A stretch of DNA of 64,000 nucleotides from positions 4,216,001 to 4,280,000 of the forward strand of contig NZ_CP154845.1 of NCBI RefSeq assembly GCF_047302285.1, read 5' to 3'. The notes beneath the pieces are model-generated. The model was given only the letters and a program-made list of their open reading frames with translations, did no database searches and was not told where the DNA came from. This document shows, piece after piece, positions 27,627 through 36,215 of this stretch. The stretch is from Robertmurraya sp047302285. GTDB taxonomy: Bacteria > Bacillota > Bacilli > Bacillales > Cytobacillaceae. The translations under genes were made by a program, and so were the position numbers. Within the stretch, counting starts at the first letter, position 1. Each line of letters begins with the position of its first letter.

Positions 27627-28130
27627 ATGAAAAAAACAAAATTAATGCGCAGAATAATTGTACTAACACTATTTATCTTTTATATATACACAATGCTTAG
27701 AATCATTCTATTTAAGTTTCACTGGAGAGATATGGATTTTCTCATGTATCAACTTCAGCAGAATCTTGGCAACCCTGAAAATCTCCTCTACCAATTACAA
27801 AGAGGCAATCTTACCCCGTTTGAAACGATATTCATTAATATTGAGCGTCTATCGGGGTGGCATGATTTAAGTAATTTGGTTGGGAACATCGTAGCGTTCA
27901 TCCCATTTGGAATCTTTCTAGTATTGTTGTCTAAAATGTCCTTCATAAGAGTATTAGCCGGAACTTTCTGTTTCAGCTTATGTTTGGAATGTTTACAGGT
28001 CTTATTCTCTGTCGGAATTTTTGATGTCGATGACCTCATATTAAACACCTTTGGGGGATTGCTTGGGTATTGGGTTATCAAGGTTAATGACAAGGTATAT
28101 TGTAAATACATCATGCAAAGTCCAAGTTAG
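27627..28130 (+). CDS. vanZ: VanZ-like membrane protein
   Basis: Integral membrane protein of 167 residues with about four hydrophobic segments and the VanZ family pattern (NLTPFETI, NLVGNIVAFIPFGIFL, DVDDLILNTFGGLLGYW). VanZ proteins give low-level teicoplanin or lipoglycopeptide tolerance by an unknown mechanism. The frame can be extended to a TTG at 27585 overlapping vanY, but the ATG at 27627 with AAGAAGGGA upstream is preferred. It is the last gene of the cluster, followed by a bidirectional terminator. Confidence 0.9.
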   Translation: MKKTKLMRRIIVLTLFIFYIYTMLRIILFKFHWRDMDFLMYQLQQNLGNPENLLYQLQRGNLTPFETIFINIERLSGWHDLSNLVGNIVAFIPFGIFLVLLSKMSFIRVLAGTFCFSLCLECLQVLFSVGIFDVDDLILNTFGGLLGYWVIKVNDKVYCKYIMQSPS

Positions 28131-28153
28131 AGATGTTGTTGCATACAAAAACC

Positions 28154-28204
28154 AGAGAAAAGCCAGACTTCATTCAATTGGATAAAGTCCGGCTTTTCTC
28201 TTCT
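28154..28204. terminator. Bidirectional terminator between vanZ and helicase gene
   Basis: AGAGAAAAGCC.GACTT pairs with AAGTC.GGCTTTTCTCT around a 14-base loop. It serves the convergent vanZ and helicase genes. Confidence 0.85.
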
Positions 28205-28227
28205 AGCTTTATCACTCTCGCCTCACC

Positions 28228-30459
28228 CTATTTTCTCTGTTTCAACAAGTATTCACACACTTTACTCGAACTGAGTCTAGCCGCAACATACGGAGGGCGA
28301 ATGCCTTTAGCCCCTTCAAGTGGCAGTCCTAGCCACAAAACTTTCTCGTCAATCATGACAAATGGGAACGGGAACCCATTGTCCAGCCAAGTATCGGGGT
28401 TTCCGCACATTTGCTCTGAAACGAGGGTCCATTTTACCCGTTCTCCTCTGTTACCTAACTGCTTCATCCATTCTTCAGATAACACGGTTCCTTCAGGCAA
28501 TGAGATCATAATGGATGATCTTGCCGATTTTACGTCGTGAAAAACAGCTTCCAGTTTTAACGCATGTATCCATTTTAATTTAGTGTGCTGGTGTCGTATC
28601 CATGTTCCAATTTCTTTTGTCGTGACGGATTGATTGTTCCAGACCTGGTGGTCAACGAGTTTTCTTAGTGTTTTTCCTTGAAAAATTCGCTTTTCAATAA
28701 AATGTTTGTTGCTGACGTGGACAAATTTCCCTCTAGTTCGAGTAATCGCGACATTCAACAGACGTTCACTGTCCTTACTGGTCAAAAGCATCCCTGCACG
28801 CTCTTGCGGGTCACTATCGACTGTATCAAAGATCATCACATCCCGTTCACTTCCTTGAAATCGGTGGACAGTTGCGGCGATAATATCCACTTGAGTACGT
28901 ACATCCTCATAAATTTCTTCAAGAAGCAGTTCCATCAGATTTGCCTGAGCACGGTATGGTGTCACATATCCAATCGATTTCGTCCCACCCATGTATGCTT
29001 CATGGATCAACTGAAATGATAAAAGCAGTTGCCAAAGATTGAATCTTGAGTTAGTCGCTTGATCAGCGATACAATGCAATCCCGTGAAACTTGTATCTAC
29101 TAGCACTGCCGCTTGCTTTTTAAAAGGGGATCGGCTTACGATTTCGTTTCTACTTTTATAGACGCTTTCGTGATCTCCAACTAAGGAATGATAGATATAC
29201 CGATTAGTAAAAGCCGAAATATCAGGATGCATTCTCCGCTGTTCTTTTAGCAAAAGAAGCTGTGGGTGAAGTTTTCCTTCATTCAATGATTCGACCACTC
29301 CTGACTGGTGAAACACATCCTCTTTCAGCCATTGTTCCACAAGCGGAGCCCGACTTGACGCAATCGGAGGCAATTGCTTAAAATCCCCACAAATAATAAC
29401 CCGCTTCCCCATCGTAGCTGCAAATGCCGCCTGTGGAACATAGGCCATGCTCGCTTCATCGAGAATGACAATGTCAAAATCTTGGTCATAAATAGCACTA
29501 TCACTTGCCGCCTTTGCCAGTGTCGTCCCGACAACGAAAGCATCTTTTATGAACTCGATTTCCTTCCTCCGAACCTTTTCCAATACCTTTGCAATCTGTG
29601 TTTCAATTTCCAAAAGATGCTCCGAATCTCGTTTGTTAAAAGAACTGGCTAAATCTTTCTTTAAATTGCGCCGTTCTACTATTAGCCTCTCTCGATCTTG
29701 GGCAAGGAGTGGGTCCTTTTTCTCCATCAGCTGAGCGGTCGTGATTTCTTGATGGGTTTTCAGCGTGCCTCCGGCGTTCCCACCAAACCGGAGCACATCC
29801 CCTTCTCGGAATCGGTTTTTCTTTTTAATAAATTCCGTCACTTCCCCCATCAACACATCAACAGCTTGGTTGCTATGTGAGAGAATTAACACTTTTTTCT
29901 GCTGAATATATTTGTTGGCTGCTGTTCTCGCCAAGGTATAGGTTTTTCCCGTACCCGGTGGTCCCCAGACGAATGTGACTGGATTGTATTTGGAGCGCAA
30001 GACCAATTCATGGACATTACTCTTTATCTTTACTTTTGGATGCTTCGTTTCCAGGGAAGGATTCATTAATCTTTTCACTCGAAGCCGTTTTTGTTTGTTC
30101 TTTTTAATGTCATCCAACCTCTCGATTAATTGCTCAAGAAGTTCCCAAGGATCGTGAAGTAAAAATGCCTCCGAAATGAGGTCTCCAAAGCTTTTCTCTA
30201 GTAAAAGGATTACGCCTCTTCCCTCAGAAGAAAGCACTCTTCCACTACTTTGCATCGTGCCCCATTCCAATTTAATTGTGGAACCAACAGGGATTCTTAA
30301 AACGTTAGCTGTATCAAAATAATAGCTATACCCGCCATCACTTGATAAGAGCCGTCCATTGGTGACCATATAACGGCTTCCGCCAAACTTTTTCAAGTAA
30401 TTGATCTCTTGTTGCAGCGCTTGTTGCCATTCATTGATGTAGGTTTTTGTTGTTGTCAT
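28228..30459 (-). CDS. Superfamily 1 (Upf1-like) helicase with degenerate PLD-like C-terminus
   Basis: Helicase of 743 residues. An N-terminal region of unknown fold (1-160) is followed by an SF1 core: Walker A GPPGTGKTYT (about 168), motif Ia (LSHSNQAVD), Walker B (DIVILDEASM), motif III (GDFKQLPPI), motif V (VHRFQGSERDV) and motif VI (VAITRTRGK). The last 130 residues resemble a phospholipase-D-like module (FVMIDEKVLWLGLP..), but no HKD motif is visible, so it is probably non-catalytic. Such proteins may act on RNA or DNA; the role is unknown. It is a single gene, convergent with vanZ. Confidence 0.88.
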   Translation of the reverse strand: MTTTKTYINEWQQALQQEINYLKKFGGSRYMVTNGRLLSSDGGYSYYFDTANVLRIPVGSTIKLEWGTMQSSGRVLSSEGRGVILLLEKSFGDLISEAFLLHDPWELLEQLIERLDDIKKNKQKRLRVKRLMNPSLETKHPKVKIKSNVHELVLRSKYNPVTFVWGPPGTGKTYTLARTAANKYIQQKKVLILSHSNQAVDVLMGEVTEFIKKKNRFREGDVLRFGGNAGGTLKTHQEITTAQLMEKKDPLLAQDRERLIVERRNLKKDLASSFNKRDSEHLLEIETQIAKVLEKVRRKEIEFIKDAFVVGTTLAKAASDSAIYDQDFDIVILDEASMAYVPQAAFAATMGKRVIICGDFKQLPPIASSRAPLVEQWLKEDVFHQSGVVESLNEGKLHPQLLLLKEQRRMHPDISAFTNRYIYHSLVGDHESVYKSRNEIVSRSPFKKQAAVLVDTSFTGLHCIADQATNSRFNLWQLLLSFQLIHEAYMGGTKSIGYVTPYRAQANLMELLLEEIYEDVRTQVDIIAATVHRFQGSERDVMIFDTVDSDPQERAGMLLTSKDSERLLNVAITRTRGKFVHVSNKHFIEKRIFQGKTLRKLVDHQVWNNQSVTTKEIGTWIRHQHTKLKWIHALKLEAVFHDVKSARSSIMISLPEGTVLSEEWMKQLGNRGERVKWTLVSEQMCGNPDTWLDNGFPFPFVMIDEKVLWLGLPLEGAKGIRPPYVAARLSSSKVCEYLLKQRK

Positions 30460-30702
30460 TTGATACCTCTGTCTTGTGCCTTTGCAGATACCATTCGGTC
30501 GTATTCCTTGGTTGTTTAAACGAATGTATATGGATACCTATGATAGCATAGGAATTCTCATAAATCGAAAAGCAGCCTTTCCCTGTTCGTTTAATTCTCC
30601 CCTATGTTCCTTGGAATTTTTAGTACCTTTAGGACCGAAACCTTCCATGTTCTTTTTTCGTATAATGAGTTATAACAAAGTAGAATTTGGAGGTAATGAG
30701 AG

Positions 30703-31086
30703 ATGTTTCATGATCCCGCTGGAGATTTTTTATTTAGCTTCGCTCCTATTTTTATCGGAATTGTATTTATTATTGTAATCGGAACCATTTTATTTTCCCT
30801 TTTTAAAGGTGTTAAGCAATGGAGAGTAAATGAGCAATCACCACGATTATCTGTACCAGCTCTAGTAAAAATAAAACGCACAAATGTTAGTGGACATACG
30901 CATCATCATGAGAGCCATCATAGCCACAGTTCAACAACAACCTACTTTACAACTTTCGAATTTGAAAGCGGAGATCGTCTAGAATTACAGCTATCTGGCT
31001 CAGAATATGGTCAACTGGCAGAAGGAGACCATGGGGTTTTAACCTTTCAAGGAACAAGATATTTAGGATTTAAGAGAAGTGTTTAA
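30703..31086 (+). CDS. DUF2500 family membrane protein
   Basis: Protein of 127 residues with one N-terminal membrane segment (about 11-35). A linker contains a His/Ser-rich stretch (SGHTHHHESHHSHSS), and a C-terminal beta-rich DUF2500 domain reads TTYFTTFEFESGDRLEL and GDHGVLTFQGTRYLGF. The His run could bind metal, but that is speculation. GGAGG lies before the ATG and a terminator follows. It is a single gene of unknown function. Confidence 0.85.
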   Translation: MFHDPAGDFLFSFAPIFIGIVFIIVIGTILFSLFKGVKQWRVNEQSPRLSVPALVKIKRTNVSGHTHHHESHHSHSSTTTYFTTFEFESGDRLELQLSGSEYGQLAEGDHGVLTFQGTRYLGFKRSV

Positions 31087-31124
31087 GGGTGAGAGTGGGG
31101 ATGTTTTTTCTCCATTCTACCAAA

Positions 31125-31162
31125 AAAGGCAGCTCACCAAATAGTGTGGGCTGCCTTTTTTA
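31125..31162. terminator. Bidirectional terminator
   Basis: GGCAGC.CAC pairs with GTG.GCTGCC, with an A-run before and a T-run after, serving the DUF2500 gene and the convergent MNT/HepT remnant. Confidence 0.85.
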
Positions 31163-31288
31163 TATTAATTCTTGAATTTGTTTCTTTAAGGTGGGAATTT
31201 TATTTTGAACCAAGCCTTCTGTGTAGGTTTCAATTCTTAACGCAGCGGAATAAATATCTTCTAAAATGACTTTAGGCTCCCTCTGCAT
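31160..31288 (-). pseudogene. Internally deleted HEPN toxin (HepT/DUF86) gene
   Basis: A 42-residue frame overlapping the end of the MNT gene, as in intact MNT-HEPN operons. Its first 26 residues (MQREPKVILEDIYSAALRIE..) match the N-terminus of HepT toxins, and its last 15 (NKIPTLKKQIQELI) match their C-terminal end. The roughly 70 residues normally in between, which hold the catalytic RX4-6H motif, are missing. This is a clean in-frame internal deletion that would remove RNase activity while leaving the stop and terminator in place. Confidence 0.75.
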
Positions 31289-31577
31289 ACTTGGCACTCC
31301 TTAAGATAGCTGGTTTAAGTGCTGGCTTAATATCATCGATAATGACCAAATCTATTTGTTTTTGAAAAAGATCTTCAAGATTAAGTTTTAAACCCATATA
31401 ATTATCAAATGTCAAAGCATTTTCATCAAATTCAACTAACAGATCGATATCACTTTTATCCTTATGCTCATCACGTGTATATGAGCCGAACAAAGCAATA
31501 CGCTTAACACCATACGATTCTTTCCACAATTTCAAGTTTTTAGAAAGTTCATTAAGAATTTTTTGTTGCGATAACAT
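31272..31577 (-). CDS. MNT-type nucleotidyltransferase (antitoxin of HEPN/MNT pair)
   Basis: Minimal nucleotidyltransferase of about 101 residues. The active-site motif GSYTRDEHKDKSDIDLLVEF carries the Gly-Ser and the Asp pair needed for nucleotide transfer, with a third acidic position in KQIDLVIID. In HEPN/MNT systems this protein inactivates HepT by adding AMP to it. The frame can start at 31592, but the ATG at 31577 has a GGCGGTG site. Its partner toxin is deleted here, so it is an orphan antitoxin. It overlaps the hepT remnant by 17 bases. Confidence 0.85.
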   Translation of the reverse strand: MLSQQKILNELSKNLKLWKESYGVKRIALFGSYTRDEHKDKSDIDLLVEFDENALTFDNYMGLKLNLEDLFQKQIDLVIIDDIKPALKPAILRSAKYAEGA

Positions 31578-31683
31578 AATAATCACCGCCATTTTATTGG
31601 TTCAGTACTTTCCTTATAGCACTCTTACTATACTTTATTCACAAGGGGGTACACCATTTTTGAAAAATATCAATTCAAAAAGT

Positions 31684-32484
31684 TTAATAATTCAACTTAA
31701 CTTGTACATACTTATGATCACTCCAGCTCCAATCTTTTTCAATAAGTACTTTATAATCTTGATTAGAATCAAAATTCAAAAATATATGGTCAATTGGTGT
31801 TTGCCCAATATAAGTTGGAGTATCATCGGAGACTATATCATTTGCAACTCTACACAACTCTATAAATCTTTCCTCTGTTATTTTATTTTCACATCCAATA
31901 TAGCTATTAAAATCTCCTGCAATTATAAGTTTTTCCTTTTTAGCTTTCTTATTAGCTGAATACCCAATTAGTTCTGACCACATATTATCATTTTGATCAC
32001 CTCTTTCGAATTTCGTCGGCATATGCACACCCAATAAAGTTATTTCATTATTAAGGTTTAAACCAATTGTTCTGTTATTACAGGGCTTATAGAATCCAGT
32101 TCTACTAAATGTATCTCTTTTGAAAATTGCAATAGTACATCTTGTTATATAATAATTCGATATATTTTCAGCTATCTCAAAGTCATCACTTGGAAAATCG
32201 TTATATAATTTCTTATAATATTCGCACTCTACCCATCTTACGTCTTGTTTCATTTTATAGGGGACTTCTTGCATAAACACAATTGCATTTTCTCTACTGT
32301 CTAAAAAATCTTTAATATCCTTTACAATATTATTATAAGCATCAATATCGCAATCTTTTTCATCATATTTCCATTTCAAATCCGATCTTTTCCGGTTTCT
32401 AAACCAATCAACATTCCAGGTTCTTATATTAACCGTATTTCTCCTTTCCTCCTTGTATTTCATTCTTGAGTTTTTTTCTTTCAT
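31684..32484 (-). CDS. Endonuclease/exonuclease/phosphatase (EEP) family protein
   Basis: Protein of 266 residues with the EEP (DNase I-like) fold. The key residues are visible in order: RTWNVDW near the N-terminus, the metal-binding Glu in VFMQEVP, GVHMPT, the catalytic Asp-Asn in AGDFNSY, then PIDHIF and the final SDHKYV pair. The catalytic set looks complete. Substrate could be DNA, RNA or a phosphoester. It has AAAGGAGG before the ATG and no obvious partner. It lies in an accessory region between an orphan antitoxin and recombinase debris, so a mobile or defence context is possible. Confidence 0.8.
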   Translation of the reverse strand: MKEKNSRMKYKEERRNTVNIRTWNVDWFRNRKRSDLKWKYDEKDCDIDAYNNIVKDIKDFLDSRENAIVFMQEVPYKMKQDVRWVECEYYKKLYNDFPSDDFEIAENISNYYITRCTIAIFKRDTFSRTGFYKPCNNRTIGLNLNNEITLLGVHMPTKFERGDQNDNMWSELIGYSANKKAKKEKLIIAGDFNSYIGCENKITEERFIELCRVANDIVSDDTPTYIGQTPIDHIFLNFDSNQDYKVLIEKDWSWSDHKYVQVKLNY

Positions 32485-32556
32485 TTTCCTCTTTCCTCCT
32501 TTGAACTATATTTCTTACTTTTTCTCTAATTCCCATCTTCACCCTTTACCACATTA

Positions 32557-32930
32557 CTACGACAAGTTTTTTTCAATCTTTACAGTCTTAAATATCTCGT
32601 CTTTAATAATAGCTGGATTATTATTTTCAGAGACATAATGTGCCTCACGCTCCCCAGAATTTAAAAGCCGAACTGTTCCTATATATTTTTCATTGCTTAA
32701 CATAACATCAATGGTTCTCTTACTCCACTTTTCTTTTCCATTTGGCGATTTAATTTCAAGCTTTACTAATTCTGCTATGATTCTTATAATACTTTTACCT
32801 TGAAGATAAAGGTCAAATATCAGCTGAACATTTTTAGTTTCAGCATCATCAATGATTAGACTTCCATCACTATCATTTTTATAACCATAGCATTTTCTGT
32901 TATACAACTTTGAGGTACCCTGGGCAGCCC
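32557..32930 (-). pseudogene. Remnant of a large serine recombinase
   Basis: About 115 residues of a serine recombinase: the Recombinase domain segment SKLYNRKCYGYKNDSDGSLI, then NVQLIFDLYLQGKSI, then the end of that domain (SKRTIDVMLSNEKYIGTVRL). The N-terminal catalytic resolvase domain and the long C-terminal zinc/coiled-coil part are missing. At its 5' end (about 32905-32930) it is joined out of frame to a fragment of another gene. It is a relic of an integrated element. Confidence 0.75.
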
Positions 32931-32939
32931 GGAAAAGGG

Positions 32940-33314
32940 CGTTTATGTGTAAAATTTTCATATAGTGTATGTTCAACATTTGTATCTACAAAATACGCTA
33001 AATAGTTAGGGAGCGTTGTTGATTCATTAGCTTCTTGCAGTTCTTCATCCACGGTGTCATCCGAACTATCTACTTCTAATAATTCAATTAATTGCTCAAT
33101 TTTTTGTTCATAACGATTGATTTCTTCGCCTAGTTCTGCAAAATGACGAACTCGATCAAAGTTTCTATTTGAGTAGGATTGGCTTACTTCATCATTGATT
33201 TTGTCCATCGTATCATTAATGGTTTCTTTTAAAAAGTTCAAGACGTTCTGATAAATCAATTGCCTTATTTGGAAAACCATTTTTAATAGCCGATATTACA
33301 TTTTTAATCTCCAT
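32940..33314 (-). pseudogene. Broken gene of the VDTNVEHTLYENFTHKRP type
   Basis: The gene begins with ATG at 33314 (MEIKNVISAIKNGF..). It stops after 33 codons because of a frameshift in an A/T-rich run near 33220, then continues in another frame to a conserved block (LAYFVDTNVEHTLYENFTHK). I recognise that block from Bacillus accessory proteins of unknown function. The sequence is cut right after HKRP, where the recombinase remnant begins, so the C-terminal third is lost. The middle is acidic and probably coiled coil. Confidence 0.6.
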
Positions 33315-33372
33315 TTGTTCACCTACTTAATTTGTATTTTGATCTATCATAGGTGTAAAGTCTTAACTGCAT

Positions 33373-33622
33373 TCAACTTAAATTTCCAATAAACCCCTTA
33401 ATTTTCTCAATCTCTTTCGCTTTATATTTGAACCAATCCTGCGACCAAATTCTATATATTTTCCATCCTAAATTCTCTAATATTTCTTGTCTTAATCTAT
33501 CCCTATCCCTTGCTGATTTTGATGAATGATACGTTGCTCCATCACACTCAACACCTAATAATTATCTACCTGGATGTTCGGGGTCAACAATTGCTAAATC
33601 AATTTTTTCCAAATTTCTCAAT
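33373..33622 (-). pseudogene. C-terminal remnant of a DUF3320/MTES_1575-type nuclease-helicase
   Basis: About 80 residues matching the Vsr-like nuclease end of large SF1 helicases: IDLAIVDPEHPGR, then LLGVECDGATYHSSKSARDR, then NLGWKIYRIWSQDWF. An in-frame TAA interrupts it after PGR, and the helicase part is absent. The Asp and ECDG acidic residues of the nuclease motif remain readable. It is probably the stump of a deleted defence helicase. Confidence 0.7.
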
Positions 33623-33707
33623 AAAAGTAAATCCCAAAAATATTGTAATAGTTACAACCACTAACCTATGAACAAAAAGTGAATTATTCAGTTTTCAAGG
33701 AACAAAA

Positions 33708-33830
33708 AAAGCTAATCTTACTTAAACATCAATACAAACACCTAACCTCTTTTCCAAAAATGGCATACTCCCCCCTCGGAAAATCATCAGTTAAACGTAT
33801 GAAATTGAAAATCTAAGTAAAATTAGCTTT
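33708..33830. repeat. MITE-like 123-bp element
   Basis: Terminal inverted repeats of 17 bp with one mismatch (AAAGCTAATCTTACTTA at 33708-33724 against the complement of 33814-33830) enclose about 90 bp with no gene. The surrounding 33640-33970 region otherwise contains nothing I can identify. Confidence 0.45.
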
Positions 33831-33966
33831 AAATATCAAGATATATATAAATTTATCTGTGGTCATAATACAACGATTTATTTCAATTAGGCAATAGATT
33901 TTTTGAAAAATAACCATAAAAATCCATTATAGTTATAGTTGTAACTCTAATGAAATATCGACAATA

Positions 33967-34006
33967 CTAAAAGAACCACCCCAAAGCTGGTAAAAGGGCA
34001 GTTCTC
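33967..34006 (-). terminator. Terminator after the chemoreceptor remnant
   Basis: On the minus strand AGAACTGCCC pairs with GGGGTGGTTCT around a 13-base loop, followed by TTTAGTATT. Confidence 0.7.
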
Positions 34007-34084
34007 ACAAGGATCTCCTTATAGTACATGTCTTTTCATTCAATATTACCAAAAACCCCCATTATCTGGGATTTTTCATTATTA

Positions 34085-35185
34085 CTACACTATTTTAAAA
34101 TGACCGATGTCTTTTTGTAAATCTTGAGAGATTTTACTTAATTCGCTGACAAATGCTGATACTTCTTCCATTGATGCATTTTGCTCTTCTACTGATGCAC
34201 TTACTGTTTGAATACTTGCTGAAGCTTGCTCAGTTATTTCTGCGACTTGTTTTATCATGTCTACCATTTGTTCTGAGCTTCGGTTCACCTGCTCAACAAT
34301 AACAGATACTTCTTGTGCTTGTTTAGACACTTCTTGAATATCTTGTAAAATATCTTTAAAGTTTTCACCTGTTTCACTCACAATGATGATACCGTTCTCC
34401 ACAATTTCTTTTCCTTGATCCATTGATAATACAGCTCTATTTGTTTCTTGTTGAATATCATCAATGATTCCTCGTATATTTTCTCCAGCACTCGTTGATT
34501 GTTCTGCTAATTTTCTTACTTCTTCTGCTACTATAGCAAAGCCTTTGCCATGTTCACCTGCTCTTGCGGCCTCTATCGAAGCATTCAGAGCTAACAAGTT
34601 TGTTTGTTTTGCAATTTGAGTAATGATTTCTACAATCTCTACAATTTTTTCAGATTTATTTTCAAGCGATTGAACTACTTCAGCAATTGATCCAACCGCC
34701 TTTTGAATTTCATTCATTTGGTTCATTGTACTGCTAACCATTTCAAAACCAGACTCAGCCTTTTCACTCGTAGAATTAGATGTATTGGCAACAACTTGAA
34801 TAGAAGAAGCAGATTGTTTCATGCCTTCTGAAATTTCGTTTGCTGAACGTACTAATACCGTTGTACTTTGTGTTTGCTCTTCTGCTCCTGATGCGATTTC
34901 TTGTATAGAAAATGAAATTTGTTCAATCGCTTTACTATTTTCACTTGCTATTGTATTTAATTGATCTGAGTAGCTTGTTACTTGTGATGCCGTTTGATGA
35001 GACTTGTCAATCAATTCTCGGAGATTACTAATCATATGATTAAATGTATTTGATAATCTACCAATTTCATCTTTTGATTTATAAGGAATTGAAACAACTA
35101 AATTACCTTCAGATAAATCCCCAATCGAATTAGAACTTCCTGTTTTGATAGTTTCTAAAAAAATAGAATCCTTGTTTTTGTGTTT
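34085..35185 (-). pseudogene. N-terminally truncated methyl-accepting chemotaxis protein
   Basis: The signalling domain is complete, with the hairpin tip ITQIAKQTNLLALNASIEAA and the C-terminal methylation helix. Upstream of the first in-frame ATG (35035) the frame continues through the second half of a HAMP domain (SKDEIGRLSNTFNHM) to about 35185. There it hits a stop and homology ends. Both membrane segments and the sensor domain are missing, and there is no ribosome binding site at 35035. It is best read as a decaying receptor gene; a soluble cytoplasmic receptor made from 35035 is a weaker alternative. Confidence 0.75.
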
Positions 35186-35333
35186 ATTAGAAACCTGCTA
35201 TATTATAGATTTCCCTAAAAAAAGTATTCATTGGTAGAGCAAGGATAGAGCAGGGTTAAACAAGTTTATTGAGACGTAAGAAAAAAGAAGACGATGGAAT
35301 ATAAATAATGATTGATTAAGGATGTGTTCAAAA

Positions 35334-35666
35334 ATGCAGGACTATGCTGAAATGATTGAAACATATGAAGAATACATCGAAGATTATGAAATCAGTGCTT
35401 TTGAATCGGTCTATTTTATACTTCACAATCGAAGCCATTTGGAAAAGGTGATTAATGAACTTACTCATGACGAAAGAATTAAATTATTGGAGTTTGACTT
35501 GAAATTGATTCAGAACGCTAAAAAGATGGCAGAGTATATTGGAGAAATCTATGATTGGTCAATATCGAAAGAATCGATAAATGAATTTTGGTGGCATTTG
35601 GATTTAATCGCTGAAAATAAGGTTACATTTTCTTTAAAAGTTCAAGTGAATAATGAGGAATCCTAA
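35334..35666 (+). CDS. Hypothetical acidic protein (110 aa)
   Basis: Small soluble protein, acidic and helical (MQDYAEMIETYEEYIEDYE..), with a Trp-rich stretch NEFWWHLDLIAENK near the end and no membrane segment. I do not recognise the family. The frame can start at 35322, but the ATG at 35334 has AAGGATG at a proper distance. It is flanked by receptor debris on one side and a small basic protein on the other, within an accessory region. Confidence 0.65.
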   Translation: MQDYAEMIETYEEYIEDYEISAFESVYFILHNRSHLEKVINELTHDERIKLLEFDLKLIQNAKKMAEYIGEIYDWSISKESINEFWWHLDLIAENKVTFSLKVQVNNEES

Positions 35667-35947
35667 CATTAACAAGACGTGTATCCTCTTTTGATTATTG
35701 CAAATAGGGAAATTGCATAAAATTTGTTGAAACTCTATCATTTTCTTCTTTATTCTTGATAATTCTCAAACATACTAATATTTTTGTGTTTGACAAATTA
35801 TAAAAACCTCTAACTAAACACTACATATAGTATGCATTATAATCAATAAGATACTATATATTGTTCAATAAGGAAGATAGTGCTATAATTCTATGTTGTG
35901 GGGGCAGACAAACGAATACCAAAATTACATACAAGGAGGTGAACTAA

Positions 35948-36076
35948 ATGGTACGAGTACGAATCAATACTTCCCAAGTTAATAGAGCTATTAGAGAGAT
36001 AAATAGAGAAGTAGATAAACAGGTAAAAAGAGAAATGCAGAAACTCGAAAGGGACTTGAAGAGGAAACTAAAATAA
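35948..36076 (+). CDS. Small basic coiled-coil protein (42 aa)
   Basis: Short gene with a strong AAGGAGG eight bases before the ATG. The product is highly charged and helical, with a heptad-like pattern (VNRAIREINREVDKQVKREM), no Cys and no membrane segment. It could bind nucleic acid or a partner protein. I do not recognise the family. A hairpin follows at once. Confidence 0.6.
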   Translation: MVRVRINTSQVNRAIREINREVDKQVKREMQKLERDLKRKLK

Positions 36077-36077
36077 A

Positions 36078-36116
36078 AAAGCCCTTATTTGTTTTGCAGA
36101 ACAAATAAGAGCCATT
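36078..36116. terminator. Hairpin terminator
   Basis: CTTATTTGTT pairs with AACAAATAAG. The T-run is stronger on the minus strand (GGGCTTTTTTATTTT), so it may act in both directions. Confidence 0.6.
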
Positions 36117-36215
36117 AAATTAAATATCCACGTTTATAATACAATAAAATTCATTTTCATAAAAGAGGACTTACGTTTGCCTCCCACACAAATCAACTAA
36201 TGAGGTGATGTATAG

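Noticed and set aside
26725..28130. Full vancomycin-resistance operon
   Set aside because: No vanH, D-Ala-D-Lac ligase or vanX gene is present in the neighbourhood; only the accessory vanY and vanZ are seen.
28133..28540. 135-residue plus-strand frame after vanZ
   Set aside because: It starts in the vanZ terminator and then runs antisense to the helicase gene.
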